Assembly: GCA_964585305.1 (NCBI GenBank)
Contig: CAZPDM010000096.1
Span: 1-14,877 of the forward strand
DNA length: 14,877 bases
DNA from: CAZPDM01 sp964585305
GTDB taxonomy: Bacteria; Planctomycetota; Uabimicrobiia; Uabimicrobiales; JABWCH01
Direction: 5' to 3'
The notes below the pieces were generated by a model. That model did no database searches. It saw nothing but the letters and a program-made list of their open reading frames with translations, and was not told the origin of the DNA. Each line of letters begins with the position of its first letter. The first letter of the stretch is position 1. Positions 14,805 through 14,877 of the stretch are shown here, piece after piece. A program made the position numbers and the translations under genes.

Positions 14805-14877
14805 TAACTCCACCCTAAAGGTTTGGAGCTTTTGAAGATAAGCTCTGCAGTTGACCAGCCTGAGCCGTGTGGTAGAA
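14805..14877 (+). ncRNA. Possible fragment of a structured RNA, perhaps group II intron-derived
   Basis: The last ~70 bases are richer in G+C than their surroundings and can fold into short stems: CTCC-ACC with GGT-TT-GGAG (14808-14828) and GAGCTT/AAGCTC (14826-14845). They contain GAGCCGTGTG (14862-14871), which resembles the GAGCCGTRTG segment that lies just before the reverse transcriptase gene in many bacterial group II introns. Only about 150 bases separate it from the previous gene, too few for a complete intron 5' part, so a truncated copy would be needed. The element runs off the window. Low confidence; no coding frame with a good start was found here. Confidence 0.25.

Noticed and set aside
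14818..14877. Minus-strand open frame of 20 codons reaching the right edge
   Set aside because: It could be the tail of a gene entering from the right, but it is too short to judge, and a structured RNA on the plus strand explains the composition as well.
1..14877. CRISPR array, tRNA or rRNA genes, insertion sequence ends
   Set aside because: No regularly spaced repeats, no tRNA-like cloverleaf or CCA ends, no rRNA signature and no transposase frame were seen.

Overview
The window is AT-rich (about one third G+C by eye), densely coding and bacterial. Shine-Dalgarno sites, GTG and TTG starts and sigma70-like promoters are all visible. Two Hanks-type Ser/Thr kinases lie within 8 kb. One of them is fused through a membrane segment to a long beta-rich ectodomain ending in an FGE-sulfatase (SUMF1-like) domain. 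That mix is typical of Planctomycetota and related PVC bacteria, so an AT-rich planctomycete is my best guess. It is an inference from protein architecture; no rRNA or marker gene is present.

Left region (1-6456): a run of seven minus-strand genes. In transcription order they are a TIGR01212/YhcC-like radical SAM protein, a membrane-anchored alpha/beta hydrolase, a zinc-ribbon Ser/Thr kinase, a single-pass membrane protein of unknown function, a small helical protein, an intracellular-subtilisin-like S8 protease, and the flavin prenyltransferase UbiX. The last three are close together (gaps of 39 and 11 bases) and probably form one operon. The upstream gaps of 60-190 bases hold candidate promoters and several stem-loops.

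Middle (6505-11916): a secreted or lipid-facing beta-lactamase-fold serine hydrolase on the plus strand converges on the giant receptor kinase on the minus strand. They share a perfect 20-bp inverted-repeat terminator that includes the kinase stop codon. The kinase has the best promoter in the window (TTGCAA-17-TATAAT) and a GGAGG ribosome binding site.

Right region (11917-14877): an EI24/CysZ-like membrane protein (minus) and a 625-residue helical protein of unknown function (plus) diverge from a 112-bp region that contains a 15-bp palindrome. The last ~70 bases are richer in G+C and contain a motif resembling a conserved group II intron segment.

The genes do not form a recognisable known system. 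The recurring theme is signalling by protein phosphorylation: two kinases, plus repeated threonine-phenylalanine motifs in the receptor-kinase linker and in the unknown 625-residue protein that could be phospho-acceptor sites. No gene-free stretch exceeds 200 bases.
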